NCBI GenBank assembly: GCA_013821585.1
Contig: JACDGO010000035.1
Location: 1 to 11,653, forward strand
Reading direction: 5' to 3'
Length of the DNA: 11,653 nt
DNA from: Sphingomonadaceae bacterium
GTDB taxonomy: Bacteria > Pseudomonadota > Alphaproteobacteria > Sphingomonadales > Sphingomonadaceae
Under the pieces are notes generated by a model. The model was not told where the DNA came from and searched no databases. It saw nothing but the letters and a program-made list of their open reading frames with translations. The translations under genes and the position numbers were made by a program. Positions 1-5,079 of the stretch are shown in pieces. How positions within the stretch are numbered: the stretch's first letter is position 1; the number at the start of each line of letters is the position of its first letter.

Positions 1-1
1 G

Positions 2-379
2 GACTGGGTGATCGCGCCGACCGCGCGCATCGTCGCCGCGCTCAAAACGCGCCACCCCGGGACACCGATCATCGGTTTTCCCAAGGGCGCGGGCGGCAAA
101 CTTCCCGCCTATGCGCGCGAAACCGGTGTCGATGCGCTCGGGCTGGATGAGACCGTCGACTGCCGTTGGGCGCACGCGAACCTCCCGCCGGGCTTGCCCG
201 TCCAGGGCAATCTCGATCCGCTCGCGCTGATTGCCGGGGGTGCCGTGATGGAGACCGCGATCGTCGCGATCCTCGACGCGTTCCGCGACCGGCCGCATGT
301 CTTCAACCTCGGCCACGGCATCCTGCCCGATACCCCGATCGCGCATGTCGGGGCGCTGCTGGCGCGGGTGCGCCGATGA
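2..379 (+). CDS. hemE: Uroporphyrinogen decarboxylase, C-terminal part (5' end outside window)
   Basis: HemE decarboxylates the four acetate side chains of uroporphyrinogen III to give coproporphyrinogen III in the cytoplasm, during heme synthesis. Only the last 125 codons are here; the gene enters from the left edge, so the start is not visible and the family's N-terminal active-site residues lie outside. The fragment has the family's C-terminal landmarks: a GFPKGAGG turn around fragment residues 23-30, the VQGNLDP strand-loop around residue 66, and the closing HVFNLGHGI...TP segment, whose histidine is conserved in the family. The stop overlaps the hemJ start (ATGA), which implies translational coupling and a hemE-hemJ heme operon. 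Family assignment is secure. In alphaproteobacteria such as Caulobacter hemE lies beside oriC, so the origin may be just left of this window. Confidence 0.96.
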   Translation, partial: DWVIAPTARIVAALKTRHPGTPIIGFPKGAGGKLPAYARETGVDALGLDETVDCRWAHANLPPGLPVQGNLDPLALIAGGAVMETAIVAILDAFRDRPHVFNLGHGILPDTPIAHVGALLARVRR

Positions 380-819
380 TCGGGTTCCTCGGCAATGTCT
401 ACCTCTGGGTGAAGGCCGCGCACGTCGCGTTCGTGATCTTCTGGATGGCGGGGCTGTTCATGCTGCCGCGCTTCTACGCCTATCACCAGGAGGCAGAGCG
501 CGGCACGCCCGAATGGGCGCGCTGGATCGAGCGCGAGCGACGGCTGATTACGATCATCCTCAACCCCGCGATGATGATGGTGTGGGCGCTGGGCCTCGCG
601 CTGCTCGTCAATATCGGCGCGGCGGGCGAAGGATGGTTTCACGCCAAGTTCGCGGCCGTGCTGCTGCTGTCGGCCTATCACGGCTGGATGGTGGGCTACG
701 CGCGAAAGCTCGCGGAAGGGCGCGGCCTCGTTTCGGGAAGGACGATGCGCCTGCTCAACGAAGTCCCCGGCCTCGCCACAGCGGTCATCGTCGTCTTGGT
801 GATCGTCAAGCCGTTCTGA
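376..819 (+). CDS. hemJ: Protoporphyrinogen IX oxidase, HemJ type
   Basis: HemJ is the membrane-bound, oxygen-independent-type protoporphyrinogen IX oxidase found in most alphaproteobacteria. It turns protoporphyrinogen IX into protoporphyrin IX, shortly before iron insertion. The protein is 147 residues, the usual size. Hydrophobic segments lie at about 8-30, 58-80, 92-108 and 131-145. Conserved residues include His16 in KAAHV, the HAKF segment with Lys91, His102, and the RLLNEVP motif before the last helix; the N-terminal His and the mid-protein Lys match residues reported as essential for heme binding in studied HemJ proteins. The ATG lies inside the hemE stop (ATGA overlap) and there is only a weak purine-rich upstream site, so coupled translation is likely. 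A longer reading frame starting further upstream would overlap hemE and was discarded. Confidence 0.93.
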   Translation: MIGFLGNVYLWVKAAHVAFVIFWMAGLFMLPRFYAYHQEAERGTPEWARWIERERRLITIILNPAMMMVWALGLALLVNIGAAGEGWFHAKFAAVLLLSAYHGWMVGYARKLAEGRGLVSGRTMRLLNEVPGLATAVIVVLVIVKPF

Positions 820-842
820 AGATTCGCGTTTCGGTTCACAAT

Positions 843-858
843 CTTATCGCAGGATAAG
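843..858. other. Perfect 6-bp hairpin after hemJ
   Basis: CTTATC-GCAG-GATAAG forms a perfect 6-bp stem with a four-base loop, 24 bases after the hemJ stop and about 55 bases before the next start codon. No T-run follows, so it is not a classical intrinsic terminator. It could protect the 3' end of hemEJ mRNA or be an operator for the downstream small gene. The rest of the 820-913 gap shows nothing else I can support. Confidence 0.35.
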
Positions 859-913
859 GCGCTTTCTGCCCCGACCTGTCAAAATCGTCCCGCGATATGG
901 CAGGGGCTGATCG

Positions 914-1144
914 TTGAACGAGGACGACAAAACCTATTTCGCGCGCCGCGCCGCCGCCGAATCCGACATGGCGGTTCGCTCGCCTTCGTCGTCCGCGCGC
1001 AAGGTCCACGCCGAGATGGCGGGCCTTTACGCGGGCCGGATGAGCAGCATCTTGCGCCTGGTTCTGGGCGACAAGGGCGAGGGCGATCTTTCGGATGCCG
1101 GCGACTCTCTCGTGCCAAGAGCCGGACTTTCCGTCGACGGCTAG
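914..1144 (+). CDS. Small hypothetical protein, sphingomonad YFARRA type
   Basis: A 76-residue, mostly hydrophilic protein of unknown function. It opens with a charged MNEDDKTYFARRAAAE stretch, followed by ARKVHAEMAGLYAGRM around residues 29-44. This pattern (Tyr-x-x-Arg-Arg-Ala-x-x-Glu, then a His-x-x-Met-Ala-x-x-Tyr helix) resembles a set of short uncharacterised proteins I recall from sphingomonads; that is recollection, not a search result. The start is a TTG, supported by AGGGG at 902-906, seven bases upstream. An in-frame ATG at codon 19 would remove the conserved opening. There is no signal peptide or membrane segment. The stop is shared with the convergent regulator gene through the CTAG at 1141-1144. 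A helical cytoplasmic accessory protein is possible, but no role can be assigned. Confidence 0.68.
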   Translation: MNEDDKTYFARRAAAESDMAVRSPSSSARKVHAEMAGLYAGRMSSILRLVLGDKGEGDLSDAGDSLVPRAGLSVDG

Positions 1145-1863
1145 GCCACCCGCCGCGATCTGCGGTGCAGATAATTGTCGTCGAACCCCGCGACAAAGGC
1201 GAGCTGCGCGGGGTTGGTGATCACCAGTTTGCCGGTCTCGTCATCCATCGCCCCCGCTTCGCGCAGCTTTCTCAGCACGCGGTTGACGTGAACCGGTGTC
1301 AGCCCGAGCGCGTCGGCTATGACGATCTGCGTCAGCGGAAGGTCGCAGCGGTCGTTCTCGACCAGCCCGATGTTGCGCGCGCGCGCGAACAGCTCGCACA
1401 TCAGATGCGCGACGCGCTCGATCGCGCTGCGCCGCCCCATCGAAACGATCCACGCGCGCAACACGCTCTCGTCGACGAGCTGGGTGCGCCAGAAGGCGTG
1501 GGTGAGCTTCGGCCGCGCCTCGATAAGCCGCTCCATCTCCTCGCGCGGAATCATCGCGACGCGCGCGGGGGTCAGCGTCGCAATGCTGTGGTCCATCTCG
1601 TCGAGCACCGCGACGTGCATGTCGCAGAAATCGCCCGGCATCAGGAAAGCGACGATCTGCCGCCCGCCCTCGGGAAGCAATTTATAGCGGCACGCCCAGC
1701 CATCGAGCATCACGAAGACGGGGCCGGGCTTGTCGCCCTCGCGGATCAGGTCGTAGCGCGCCGGAATCGCGCGCACGTTCGCGCACGCCGCCTCGAGGAC
1801 TTCGGCGTCGTCGGCCTGAAGCGGCACATAGCTTCTAATCTTGTCAACAAAAGCGTTCGACAT
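1141..1863 (-). CDS. Crp/Fnr-family transcriptional regulator
   Basis: A 240-residue DNA-binding regulator. Residues about 20-120 form the cyclic-nucleotide-binding-type beta roll (PGPVFVMLDGWACRYKLL, then GGRQIVAFLMPGDFCDM), residues 120-155 the dimerisation helix, and residues 175-203 the winged helix-turn-helix (LPLTQIVIADALGLTPVHVN plus RVLRKLRE). It lacks the clustered N-terminal cysteines of FNR, and the classical cAMP-pocket Arg-Ser pair is not evident, so the ligand, if any, is unknown. It resembles the many unassigned Crp-type regulators of sphingomonads. It is transcribed against the flanking genes: convergent with the small gene at 914-1144 (stops share CTAG) and divergent from the one at 2052-2336. 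No good Shine-Dalgarno sequence precedes the ATG. A TATACG -10-like hexamer only ten bases from the start codon suggests a leaderless or nearly leaderless message. Confidence 0.92.
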   Translation of the reverse strand: MSNAFVDKIRSYVPLQADDAEVLEAACANVRAIPARYDLIREGDKPGPVFVMLDGWACRYKLLPEGGRQIVAFLMPGDFCDMHVAVLDEMDHSIATLTPARVAMIPREEMERLIEARPKLTHAFWRTQLVDESVLRAWIVSMGRRSAIERVAHLMCELFARARNIGLVENDRCDLPLTQIVIADALGLTPVHVNRVLRKLREAGAMDDETGKLVITNPAQLAFVAGFDDNYLHRRSRRVA

Positions 1864-1872
1864 AGGCCGGGT

Positions 1873-1917
1873 CGTATATGCAAAGCCTTGGCCGCCTTTG
1901 CTTAATCGAGGTTAAGC
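1873..1917 (-). promoter_or_regulatory. Candidate promoter and operator of the Crp/Fnr-family gene
   Basis: On the minus strand a TATACG hexamer (1878-1873) lies ten bases before the regulator's ATG, which would put transcription start near 1866. No good -35 element is present. Where one would be expected, the perfect dyad GCTTAA-N6-TTAAGC spans 1900-1917, centred about 42 bases upstream of the inferred start. That is the spacing used by class II Crp/Fnr activator sites, and the N6 layout matches the two-fold symmetry of Crp-type sites. A second weaker dyad (CAAAG at 1881-1885, CTTTG at 1896-1900) adjoins it. The sequences are seen directly; the promoter role and autoregulation are inference. 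Confidence 0.35.
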
Positions 1918-1934
1918 TCCGCGCATGATCTCGG

Positions 1935-1964
1935 TTGTGGCGCAAGAACGATAACGCCCATAAC
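1935..1964 (+). promoter_or_regulatory. Weak candidate promoter for the 2052-2336 gene
   Basis: TTGTGG (1935-1940) and CATAAC (1959-1964) are separated by 18 bases and face the small gene at 2052. Matches to the sigma-70 consensus are 3 of 6 and 4 of 6, so this is only a candidate. Its leader would contain the stem noted at 1990-2031. Confidence 0.22.
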
Positions 1965-1989
1965 ACTGGACCATCGTCGGCAACCCTTC

Positions 1990-2031
1990 TCAGGCGCCGG
2001 CGGCCGAGAGTATTACTACGCTCCCGCCTGA
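1990..2031 (+). other. Long-range 7-bp stem upstream of the small gene
   Basis: TCAGGCG at 1990-1996 is the exact reverse complement of CGCCTGA at 2025-2031, with a 28-base loop rich in CGGC/GCCG. The stem ends 20 bases before the ATG at 2052, just ahead of the AGGCGG that would serve as ribosome binding site. It could structure the 5' leader or be a protein-binding dyad; there is no T-run to make it a terminator. Confidence 0.28.
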
Positions 2032-2051
2032 AGAAAAGCTAGGCGGAATTT

Positions 2052-2336
2052 ATGCCTCCTCAAGAGGCCGAATATGGCGGCGTCGCGCCGACTGCGCGAA
2101 AGCACGAGCCCGATGCGCACGGCCAGGCGGCGCTGCTTCTCGCCGAAAGCATTTTGCACGCGCTGGTCGAGCGCGGCGTCATGACGACGTCCGAAGCCGC
2201 GCTCGCGGTGCGCGTCGCCGCCGAGGTCAAGCGCGACGTCGCCGCCGCGATCGGCGAATCGAAGAGGCGCATGGAGGCGTCGCTCGCGCTCCTCGCGGCG
2301 ATCGAGGCGAGCTTCGAGACCGACCGGCGCGGCTAG
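2052..2336 (+). CDS. Small hypothetical protein, helical, sphingomonad type
   Basis: A 94-residue protein of unknown function. After a variable first 23 residues it reads as continuous amphipathic helix: HGQAALLLAESILHALVERG (24-43), then MTTSEAALAVRVAAEVKRDV and KRRMEASLALLAAIEASFE. I recall similar small proteins in sphingomonad genomes but cannot name a family. There is no signal peptide, membrane span or metal-binding motif. The ATG at 2052 has AGGCGG five bases upstream. The gene is divergent from the Crp/Fnr-type regulator, with a shared 188-bp intergenic region, so it is a plausible target of that regulator. The terminator at 2469-2506 could end its transcript. Composition and codon use match the neighbours. 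Confidence 0.66.
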   Translation: MPPQEAEYGGVAPTARKHEPDAHGQAALLLAESILHALVERGVMTTSEAALAVRVAAEVKRDVAAAIGESKRRMEASLALLAAIEASFETDRRG

Positions 2337-2468
2337 TCCGCCGGAATCTTTCCGCGCGTCGCCCATCGTAGACGCAGGTTAAGCGCGAAGCGCGCGGACG
2401 CGCTATCATCGCGCTTCCCGCGAACCCCACGGCACGGCCTTGCCACCTCCCGGCCGCGCCGGCGGGAC

Positions 2469-2506
2469 GCGCCCGATCCGCCAGCCGGATCGGGCGCAAT
2501 TTTTTT
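2469..2506 (+). terminator. Strong intrinsic terminator upstream of rho
   Basis: GCGCCCGATCCG (2469-2480) pairs perfectly over 12 bp with CGGATCGGGCGC (2486-2497) around the five-base loop CCAGC, and is followed by AA and seven T (2500-2506). This is the clearest terminator in the window. It may simply end the 2052-2336 transcript (133 bases downstream of its stop) or gate transcription into rho if a promoter lies upstream of it. Confidence 0.9.
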
Positions 2507-2520
2507 GGGGGCTCATGCGA

Positions 2521-2549
2521 TTGACTCGGACCGGGACGCCACCTAATTC
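2521..2549 (+). promoter_or_regulatory. Candidate rho promoter downstream of the terminator
   Basis: TTGACT (2521-2526) matches the -35 consensus at 5 of 6 positions and lies just after the terminator. The hexamer 17 bases on, TAATTC, is a poor -10. Alphaproteobacterial -10 elements are often weak, so this is the most plausible start for a rho transcript independent of upstream genes; the transcript would have a leader of about 95 bases. The -35 overlaps a GACTC (GANTC) site. Confidence 0.35.
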
Positions 2550-2651
2550 CGCAGCCAGCGCACCGTCCGGTCGCGCTCTTCCAGCGTTCAGTCCTTGAAT
2601 CCGCTGTCCGGCCTGTCGGCCCGAGTTCCCACATTACGGAAAAATACCCCC

Positions 2652-3908
2652 ATGCATTTGAAAGACCTGAAAAAGAAGACCCCGGCCGAGCTGGTCGAGA
2701 TGGCCGAAGCGCTCGGCGTCGAAAGCGCGTCGACCCTGCGCAAGCAGGACCTGATGTTCGCGATCCTGAAGGTCGAGGCCGAGAACGGCGAGCAGGTGAT
2801 CGGCCTCGGCACGCTCGAAGTGCTCCAGGACGGCTTCGGCTTCCTGCGCTCACCTGAGGCGAACTATCTCGCCGGCCCCGACGACATCTACGTCTCGCCC
2901 AACCAGGTCCGCCGCCACGGCCTGCGCACCGGCGACACCGTCGAGGGCGAGATTCGAGGCCCCAAGGACGGCGAGCGCTATTTCGCGCTGATGAAGATCA
3001 CCACGGTCAATTTCGACGATCCCGAAGCGGTCAGGCACCGCGTCAATTTCGACAATCTGACGCCGCTCTACCCCGACGAGAAGCTGAGCCTCGATACGCT
3101 CGATCCGACCGTCAAGGACAAGTCGGCGCGCGTCATCGATATCATCTCGCCCCAGGGCAAGGGTCAGCGCACGCTGATCGTCGCCCCGCCGCGTGTCGGC
3201 AAGACGGTGATGCTTCAGAACATTGCCAAGGCGATCACCGACAACCACCCCGACGTGTTCCTGATCGTGCTTCTCGTCGACGAGCGGCCCGAGGAAGTCA
3301 CCGACATGCAGCGCAGCGTGAATGGCGAGGTGATTTCCTCCACCTTCGACGAGCCCGCGACGCGCCACGTCCAGGTCGCCGAAATGGTGATCGAAAAGGC
3401 CAAGCGCCTCGTCGAGCACAAGAAGGACGTTGTTATCCTGCTCGATTCGATCACGCGCCTCGGACGCGCCTACAACACCGTCGTGCCCTCGTCGGGCAAG
3501 GTGCTGACCGGCGGCGTCGACGCGAACGCGCTCCAGCGCCCGAAGCGCTTCTTCGGCGCGGCGCGCAACATCGAGGAAGGCGGCTCGCTCTCGATCATCG
3601 CCACCGCGCTGATCGACACCGGCAGCCGCATGGACGAAGTGATCTTCGAGGAGTTCAAGGGCACCGGCAATTCCGAAATCATCCTCGACAGGAAGGTCGC
3701 CGACAAACGCGTCTTCCCCGCGCTCGACGTCGGCAAGTCGGGCACGCGCAAGGAAGAGCTGCTCGTCGCCAAGGACAAGCTGTCGAAAATGTGGGTGCTC
3801 CGTCGCATCCTCATGCAGATGGGCACGATCGACGCGATGGAGTTCCTTCTCGACAAGATGAAGGATTCGAAGACCAACGAGGATTTCTTCGACAGCATGA
3901 ACTCGTAG
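2652..3908 (+). CDS. rho: Transcription termination factor Rho
   Basis: Rho is the hexameric RNA helicase that loads on C-rich nascent RNA and stops RNA polymerase. This copy has 418 residues, the standard length. Residues 1-45 are the N-terminal helical domain. Residues 50-117 form the cold-shock-type primary RNA site with GFGFLR at 61-66. The ATPase core carries Walker A PPRVGKT at 179-185, Walker [10 protein letters not shown] at 260-268 with Asp265, the Q-loop [14 protein letters not shown] at 281-294, and the arginine finger Arg366 in [10 protein letters not shown]. Position 181 is Arg where E. coli has Lys. The ATG at 2652 follows ACGGAA and gives the usual MHLKDLKK opening; a TTG at 2595 would add 19 unconserved residues. 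The gene appears monocistronic, with a 315-base leader that may mediate autoregulation. Confidence 0.98.
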   Translation: MHLKDLKKKTPAELVEMAEALGVESASTLRKQDLMFAILKVEAENGEQVIGLGTLEVLQDGFGFLRSPEANYLAGPDDIYVSPNQVRRHGLRTGDTVEGEIRGPKDGERYFALMKITTVNFDDPEAVRHRVNFDNLTPLYPDEKLSLDTLDPTVKDKSARVIDIISPQGKGQRTLIVAPPRVGKTVMLQNIAKAITDNHPDVFLIVLLVDERPEEVTDMQRSVNGEVISSTFDEPATRHVQVAEMVIEKAKRLVEHKKDVVILLDSITRLGRAYNTVVPSSGKVLTGGVDANALQRPKRFFGAARNIEEGGSLSIIATALIDTGSRMDEVIFEEFKGTGNSEIILDRKVADKRVFPALDVGKSGTRKEELLVAKDKLSKMWVLRRILMQMGTIDAMEFLLDKMKDSKTNEDFFDSMNS

Positions 3909-3916
3909 CGCGGCCA

Positions 3917-3933
3917 GCGCGCATGCTGCGCGC
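3917..3933. other. Hairpin in the rho-terC intergenic region
   Basis: GCGCGCA-TGC-TGCGCGC gives a 7-bp stem with a three-base loop, eight bases after the rho stop. No T-run follows. A second imperfect hairpin (GGCGT...ACGCC, 3984-4004) lies closer to the next gene. They may shape the 3' end of rho mRNA or the leader of the TerC-type gene. Confidence 0.35.
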
Positions 3934-4028
3934 GGACTCGCGCAAGAGCGGACGGCGGGTCGCCACGGGCGAACCCGGCCGACGGCGTTGGCTTTGCCCA
4001 CGCCCCCGCTTTCCCTAGGGACTGTCCC

Positions 4029-4685
4029 ATGCTCCCCCAACTCGACCTCGCCGATGTGTTCACCGCCGCGGGCCTCGCGACGCTCGCGCAGGTCGTGTTC
4101 ATCGACCTCACGATGGCGGGCGATAATGTCGTCATCATGGGCGCGCTCGCGGGCGGGCTGCCCGAGCGCGAGCGCAAGCGCGTCATCATGCTCGGCGTCG
4201 GCTTCGCGCTGTTCTTCCTGATCGGCTTTGCGCTGATCGCGACAATGCTCCTGAAGATCACCGGCCTGCTCCTCGCGGGCGGGCTGCTGCTGCTGTGGGT
4301 CGCGTGGAAGATGTGGAGCGAGCTCCACCCGTCGAAGCCCCGCCCCGCGGCCGACGATCCCGCGACACCGGCCGTCGAGGGTCCGCCGCGCACCAAGACC
4401 TTCCTTGCCGCCGCGATCCAGATCGCCGTCGCCGATCTGTCGATGAGCCTCGACAATGTGTTGGCGGTCGCCGCCGCCGCGCGCGAGCACCCGGCTGTCC
4501 TCTTCTTCGGCCTCGCGCTTTCGGTCACGCTGATGGGCCTCGCCGCGAACCTCGTCGCGCGCCTCGTTCAGCGCCATCACTGGATCGTCTATATCGGCCT
4601 CGCGGTGATCCTCTACGTCGCGGGCAAGATGATCTGGCAAGGCTGGCACGATGTCGCGCCGCACATGGCGCGCCTTGTCGGCTGA
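4029..4685 (+). CDS. TerC/YjbE-family integral membrane protein, probable metal (Mn) exporter
   Basis: A 218-residue inner-membrane protein of the TerC superfamily, closest in layout to the YjbE type. Members have been linked to manganese efflux or to metal loading of exported enzymes. Two inverted half-repeats are visible: DLTMAGDNVVIMGALA around residues 26-41 and DLSMSLDNVLAVAAAA around 136-151, each carrying the Asp...Asp-Asn metal-site residues (Asp26, Asp32, Asn33; Asp136, Asp142, Asn143). Hydrophobic segments flank them (about 10-42, 52-75, 78-96, 125-150, 156-180, 186-204), with a polar cytoplasmic or periplasmic loop of about 25 residues (98-122) rich in Pro and Ala. The ATG has AGGGA seven bases upstream. 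Several relatives sit behind a yybP-ykoY manganese riboswitch; I did not find its conserved core here. The exact substrate is not provable from the sequence. Confidence 0.88.
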   Translation: MLPQLDLADVFTAAGLATLAQVVFIDLTMAGDNVVIMGALAGGLPERERKRVIMLGVGFALFFLIGFALIATMLLKITGLLLAGGLLLLWVAWKMWSELHPSKPRPAADDPATPAVEGPPRTKTFLAAAIQIAVADLSMSLDNVLAVAAAAREHPAVLFFGLALSVTLMGLAANLVARLVQRHHWIVYIGLAVILYVAGKMIWQGWHDVAPHMARLVG

Positions 4686-4726
4686 TGCGGTCGCGCGCAT
4701 AAACCCGGGCAAACGAGGGGCGATCA

Positions 4727-4966
4727 ATGAAAGTCACCGTCGACGTCGATTGCACGCCCGAAGAAGCGCGGCGATTCATGGGGCTGCCCGATCTCAAGCC
4801 CGTCCACGAGGCCTATGTCGCGAACCTGCTCGACGCCATGAAGTCGGGCGGCGTCTCGCCCGATATGCTCGACGCGGTCGTCAAAAGCTGGGCCCCGATG
4901 GGCGAGGCCGGCATGAAGATGTGGCGCGGGATGTTCGACCAGGTGACGGGGCTGACGAAGGAATGA
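4727..4966 (+). CDS. DUF6489-type small protein
   Basis: A 79-residue cytoplasmic protein opening MKVTVDVDCTPEEARRFMGL, followed by a helical tail (HEAYVANLLDAMKSG, then WAPMGEAGMKMWRGMFDQV). This matches my recollection of DUF6489, a short family found mainly in sphingomonads and relatives; no function is known. The beta strand plus CTPEEAR turn resembles a small ligand- or protein-binding fold, but that is speculation. The start has a strong GAGGGG site about six bases upstream. It lies 41 bases after the TerC-type gene on the same strand and may be co-transcribed with it. A REPIN-like repeat begins six bases after its stop and may mark the 3' end of the transcript. Confidence 0.82.
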   Translation: MKVTVDVDCTPEEARRFMGLPDLKPVHEAYVANLLDAMKSGGVSPDMLDAVVKSWAPMGEAGMKMWRGMFDQVTGLTKE

Positions 4967-4972
4967 CCTCTT

Positions 4973-5078
4973 AGCCCCCCTTCAGGGGAGGGGTTGGGGT
5001 GGGGAGTATCCGGCAAGGCGTCTGTTTCCTATTCGCTACATTCCCCACGCCAAACCCCTCCCCTAAAGGGGAGGGGCT
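4973..5078. repeat. REPIN-like inverted repeat pair (G4-A-G4 type)
   Basis: Two related G/C-run repeats face each other: the left arm at 4973-5004 and the right arm at 5043-5078, about 38 bases apart. Read as reverse complement, the left arm matches the right along nearly its whole length apart from one extra A, one substitution pair and a four-base indel. Each arm also contains its own small palindrome (CCCC-TTCA-GGGG on the left, CCCCTCCCC-TAAA-GGGGAGGGG on the right). This size and head-to-head layout is typical of REPINs, which are short non-coding elements mobilised by RAYT transposases. Translated, such repeats give the PTPNPSPKGEG-type peptides often seen in misannotated proteins. No transposase is present in the window. 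Confidence 0.75.
5055..5076 (+). promoter_or_regulatory. mnmE ribosome binding site inside a repeat hairpin
   Basis: CCCCTCCCC (5055-5063) and GGGGAGGGG (5068-5076) form a perfect 9-bp stem with loop TAAA. The 3' arm contains GGAGG at 5070-5074, five bases before the mnmE ATG at 5080, so the repeat provides the Shine-Dalgarno sequence and can also hide it in mRNA structure. No other ribosome binding site is available. Confidence 0.6.
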
Positions 5079-5079
5079 T

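Larger units (their letters stand above)
2337..2651 (+). promoter_or_regulatory. Long non-coding leader region of rho
   Basis: The 315 bases between the small gene and rho hold no convincing gene. From left to right: a TATCAT hexamer at 2404-2409 that matches the -10 consensus at 5 of 6 positions but has only a poor -35 (TTAAGC at 2379-2384, 19-base spacer); a C-rich, G-poor stretch at about 2411-2455; a strong intrinsic terminator at 2469-2506; a TTGACT -35-like box at 2521; then another C/T-rich stretch up to the rho start. E. coli rho is autoregulated by Rho-dependent termination in its leader, and the C-rich stretches are of the kind Rho loads on. Attenuation here is inference. Confidence 0.45.

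Noticed and set aside
1165..1905. A 246-codon plus-strand frame opposite the Crp/Fnr gene
   Set aside because: It is an antisense shadow; the minus-strand protein has clear Crp/Fnr domains.
2595..2651. A TTG start that would extend Rho by 19 residues
   Set aside because: The added residues are not family-like, while the ATG at 2652 gives the standard MHLKDLKK opening and has ACGGAA upstream.
3909..4028. A yybP-ykoY manganese riboswitch before the TerC-type gene
   Set aside because: I could not find the conserved GGGGAGUA-type core or the matching second helix. A covariance search would settle it.
2850..4727. A 625-codon open frame on the minus strand
   Set aside because: It lies antisense to rho and the TerC-type gene and has the Arg/Asp/His/Gln-rich composition of a shadow frame in GC-rich DNA. 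Both plus-strand genes are certain.
4999..5079. A GTG start that would extend MnmE by 27 residues
   Set aside because: The extension translates the REP element (PTPNPSPKGEG peptide), a known annotation artefact, and the normal MTDTIFAL start has a strong ribosome binding site.
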